A stretch of 21,905 nt of DNA from a virus: positions 1-21,905 of the IMG/VR virus record IMGVR_UViG_3300017758_000165. One strand, 5' to 3'. Position numbers and translations under genes: made by a program. Under the pieces are notes generated by a model. It ran no database searches and had not been told where the DNA came from. It saw only the letters and a list, made by a program, of their open reading frames with translations. This document shows, piece after piece, positions 19,884-21,905 of this stretch; position 1 is the first letter of the stretch; each line of letters begins with the position of its first letter.

Positions 19884-20563
19884 AATCTCGCCTCCTTTGT
19901 AACCTCTTTGACCATTTCTACATCTGCTGGTAGTCTTTTAAATCTTAAAGACCAGTGACTTGGATCCATTATGTTGTAAACTATTTGTAGTTGTTCATCG
20001 TTAAGTCTACCAATCATTTCTTTTCCTGTCTTGCAATTTAGTATTAACCATGGACTTATTTTCCCATCTTTAATATCCATTACTGCTCTATTTAGGCTTG
20101 CATACTTGAAATAATCGCTCCACGGCGCTTCCTTCTCGTCGCCCCAATCCATCATTGTTTTAATTGAACGTTCCATTGCCATCTCAACTTTTTCACGCAG
20201 TATCAAATCTATTGCATACTTCTGATACATTTCTTCCCTGCACCAGTGATCCAATTTTACTCCGCTCGTTACAACATAATCTATATATTTTGCTGGATAC
20301 AATGGCTTTACGTTGCTTAAGAAACTTCCAAACTTGACAAATGCTGTGTAATAAGGACTCTTGCAAAACTCTTCATATGTCTTTGGTTTTGTTGCCTTCT
20401 GACATAATTCATAGAATCTTACAAATGTTTGATATCCTAGTTGTACCCTTCTTTCATCTTTTTGTAAGAATCTTCTTTTTTGTTCGCACATATGCACTGC
20501 TAAAGTTTTTTCTTTAGTAAATTTTGCACCGCAATACGGACAAGTAAACAACTTTTCTATCAT
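19880..20563 (-). CDS. Zinc-finger-containing conserved phage protein
   Basis: 227 aa. The first 26 residues are a C2H2-type finger, CPYCGAKFTKEKTLAVHMC (Cys-x2-Cys then His, Cys). A long alpha/beta region follows with no enzyme motif I recognise (QTFVRFYELCQKATKPKTYE, PWSDYFKYASLNRAVMDIKD). A nucleic-acid-binding role is likely from the finger and basic KRRFLQKDERR. Overlaps both neighbours by 4 nt. Similar conserved hypotheticals occur, as far as I recall, in marine T4-like phages. Confidence 0.75.
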   Translation of the reverse strand: MIEKLFTCPYCGAKFTKEKTLAVHMCEQKRRFLQKDERRVQLGYQTFVRFYELCQKATKPKTYEEFCKSPYYTAFVKFGSFLSNVKPLYPAKYIDYVVTSGVKLDHWCREEMYQKYAIDLILREKVEMAMERSIKTMMDWGDEKEAPWSDYFKYASLNRAVMDIKDGKISPWLILNCKTGKEMIGRLNDEQLQIVYNIMDPSHWSLRFKRLPADVEMVKEVTKEARL

Positions 20564-21039
20564 AATTGTTTTTTAATTTGCTCCTTTGTCATTCCAAAAT
20601 CTTCTGCTAATTGTTTTAAATCTTTTGCACTGTTTATTTTTGCAAGTAAATTTATTTCATCTGCTTTTTTAGTCGGATATAGTTTTTCTAAGAACTTTAT
20701 TGCTTTTGCTGTACCTGGACTTGATTTAAATTTATATCCAATCCACTCATGATATCTAATACTTTTCTTGTCATTTGCAGTCATACAAAGTAGATACCAT
20801 AAAAGTTTTTTATGTTTTGTAAGTGCAAAAAAGTTTTTATTGTAATATTGATTTGTTTTTAATATCTGTAATTCTTTGTCTTGCTTACTGCCTTTTACAG
20901 CACTTGCATATCTATTAAGCAAATAAAAAGACACCTGTTTACGTTCATCATCTGATAACTCGCCCCATACGTTTTTAGCGTTCATGTCTATTGCCGCTAA
21001 CACATCTTTTAAAGGAAGTTTATTAATTTTGCTTACCAT
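20560..21039 (-). CDS. Conserved phage protein with C-terminal helix-turn-helix-like segment
   Basis: 159 aa, mostly helical and basic. Recognisable pieces are LKDVLAAIDMNAKNVWGELS at the N-terminus, LTKHKKLLWYLLCMTANDKK in the middle, and the final INSAKDLKQLAEDFGMTKEQ, which reads like a recognition-helix pair (LAEDFGMTKEQIKK). No enzyme motif. It overlaps the next gene by 4 nt and the previous by 7 nt. A DNA-binding or regulatory role is a guess from the C-terminal helices. Confidence 0.65.
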   Translation of the reverse strand: MVSKINKLPLKDVLAAIDMNAKNVWGELSDDERKQVSFYLLNRYASAVKGSKQDKELQILKTNQYYNKNFFALTKHKKLLWYLLCMTANDKKSIRYHEWIGYKFKSSPGTAKAIKFLEKLYPTKKADEINLLAKINSAKDLKQLAEDFGMTKEQIKKQL

Positions 21040-21284
21040 CTGTTTTCCTTAATTAAATCATACATTAATTTTAACTTCTTTAACTGTATTTGTAAAGTCT
21101 TGTTTCCTTCGTTTGCGTAATCTACTATTTCGGATATTTCAACTTCGGTCAAATACCAGTCTGGAAAAATTGGTTTTTCAATCAATACACGTTCACCCTT
21201 GCCATTAATAGGTCGTGCATACACAGTGGCACCTCCATCTGGACTTTCATAAATCATTTTAGGTTCTTTTTTCTTTTTCGGCAT
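21033..21284 (-). CDS. Hypothetical 83-aa protein
   Basis: ATG 21284 shares one base with the stop of the upstream gene. Lysine-rich start MPKKKKEPKMIYESPDGGAT, two strand-like pieces (VYARPINGKGERVLIE), then an acidic helix and QIQLKKLKLMYDLIKENRW. No domain recognised. Its tight fit between two conserved phage genes supports it. Confidence 0.65.
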   Translation of the reverse strand: MPKKKKEPKMIYESPDGGATVYARPINGKGERVLIEKPIFPDWYLTEVEISEIVDYANEGNKTLQIQLKKLKLMYDLIKENRW

Positions 21285-21790
21285 TACAATAGTTCAGTAT
21301 ATTCTATACTTTCACATTGTCTTGAAATATCTTTTACAAAAAATGCACAATCAGGATTTTTACCATTTGTTATAGGTGTGCTTATAAGTTGATTATTTTT
21401 CATCTTTGGAAAGTACCATTTGACCTCATTATAAAAATTCACTACATTGACAGGAGCAAACTGTGCCTTGAAACTGCTTAACGGATTGAATATAAATGCT
21501 TCAAAGCCTCTGTCAGCGATGCTTGTCAATGGAACAACGTCAACAGTATTACTGTCTTCCAAATCTCCTATTGCAACGCTCCAATCCAAAGGCATTGTAA
21601 TTTCTTTTCCACCTATCTCCAACACAATCGCTGGAGCACTGAAAGATTCAATGTAGATTAAAGGTATAAAGAAAAAGTCTGGTTCTTTAGGATTGCTGTT
21701 GTCAAGCACACTGAAAGCCATGTCGTCTGACACAGTTTCAGGCAACTTGTTCAAGTCATATGCTAGATTGTCTACTGTAAGTATTCTCAT
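21284..21790 (-). CDS. Conserved marine T4-like phage protein (168 aa)
   Basis: MRILTVDNLAYDLNKLPETV, then EITMPLDWSVAIGDLEDSNT, VVPLTSIADRGFEAFIFNPL and NEVKWYFPKMKNNQLISTPI near 126-145, ending CAFFVKDISRQCESIEYTEL. Beta-rich with no membrane segment or enzyme motif. I recall the MPLDWSVAIGD and VKWYFPKMKN stretches from conserved hypotheticals of marine T4-like phages but cannot confirm. Start shares a base with the upstream stop (TAATG), so it is coupled. Confidence 0.7.
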   Translation of the reverse strand: MRILTVDNLAYDLNKLPETVSDDMAFSVLDNSNPKEPDFFFIPLIYIESFSAPAIVLEIGGKEITMPLDWSVAIGDLEDSNTVDVVPLTSIADRGFEAFIFNPLSSFKAQFAPVNVVNFYNEVKWYFPKMKNNQLISTPITNGKNPDCAFFVKDISRQCESIEYTELL

Positions 21791-21905
21791 TATTTCTCCC
21801 CAAAACTGTTATCTTTTGTATCATAGTAAAAATATTTTGTGCCTGTTGCTGGAGCCTTGTATAACGATTCTAATGGTAAATGTATGCCTGATGTAAATGA
21901 TGTGC
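21790..21905 (-). CDS. C-terminal end of an unidentified protein (partial, right edge)
   Basis: The minus strand is open from the right edge to TAA at 21790-21792, giving about 37 residues that end KAPATGTKYFYYDTKDNSFG EK. The stop overlaps the next ATG by one base, like the other junctions of this operon, and the other two frames are closed by stops, so a gene tail is likely. Too little remains to name it. Confidence 0.55.
   Translation of the reverse strand, partial: TSFTSGIHLPLESLYKAPATGTKYFYYDTKDNSFGEK

Noticed and set aside
1-21905. CRISPR arrays, tRNA genes, rRNA, insertion sequences.
   Set aside because: No regularly spaced repeats, no cloverleaf with a T-loop GTTCGA context, and no transposase motifs were seen. 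tRNA detection by eye is limited.

Overview
The window looks like part of the genome of an AT-rich marine T4-like myovirus. The pattern recalls viruses of Pelagibacter-type or other marine bacterioplankton. No photosynthesis genes are seen, so a cyanophage is less favoured, although several hypotheticals resemble T4-like cyanophage proteins from memory. Support for a T4-like phage: a gp61-type primase (zinc finger plus Toprim), a gp41/DnaB-type helicase, T4-late-like TATAAATA boxes, a virion structural protein, many small tightly packed or overlapping genes, and no rRNA, tRNA or insertion sequence.

Layout. 1-3335: mostly minus-strand small genes, including a ubiquitin-like-fold protein, a 395-aa protein, and two intergenic copies of a 45-nt structured element directly downstream of late-like boxes. 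3392-5043: plus-strand run of short basic proteins ending in an apparently intact hydroxymethylbilane synthase (hemC), then a 41-aa gene with its own sigma70-like promoter. 5047-5703: a minus-strand 2OG-Fe(II) oxygenase. 5851-9864: a plus-strand overlapping cluster of three 2OG/Asp-hydroxylase-type oxygenases, a class III PLP aminotransferase, a 61-aa protein and an amidinotransferase. Its distal part is visibly richer in GC than its surroundings. 9956-16029: minus-strand replication block with a PHP-less DNA polymerase III alpha (C-family) core, a GT-B-like protein, a DnaB-type helicase interrupted by one in-frame TAG, a NodU-type carbamoyltransferase fragment, a 40-aa gene and the primase. 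16065-17250: a structural protein and a divergent conserved gene. 17251-21905: a long overlapping minus-strand operon with a DUF2061 membrane protein, a 192-aa miniature DnaE-like protein, endonuclease III, RpiB, another 2OG oxygenase, a zinc-finger protein and conserved hypotheticals.

How it may work together. Host-type sigma70 promoters precede the helicase and primase (early), while TATAAATA-like boxes precede the structural gene, the oxygenase/amidinotransferase cluster and others (late or middle). HemC and RpiB are candidate auxiliary metabolic genes (tetrapyrrole and pentose-phosphate steps). The most novel system is the oxygenase-aminotransferase-amidinotransferase cluster: its logic (oxidise a carbon, install an amine, convert it to a guanidine) suggests a phage-encoded guanidino-compound or modification pathway. 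The second is a covarying RNA element that appears to form the exact 5' end of two phage transcripts.

No database search was possible. Family names rest on motifs recognised by eye, and comparisons with E. coli or human enzymes are from memory.
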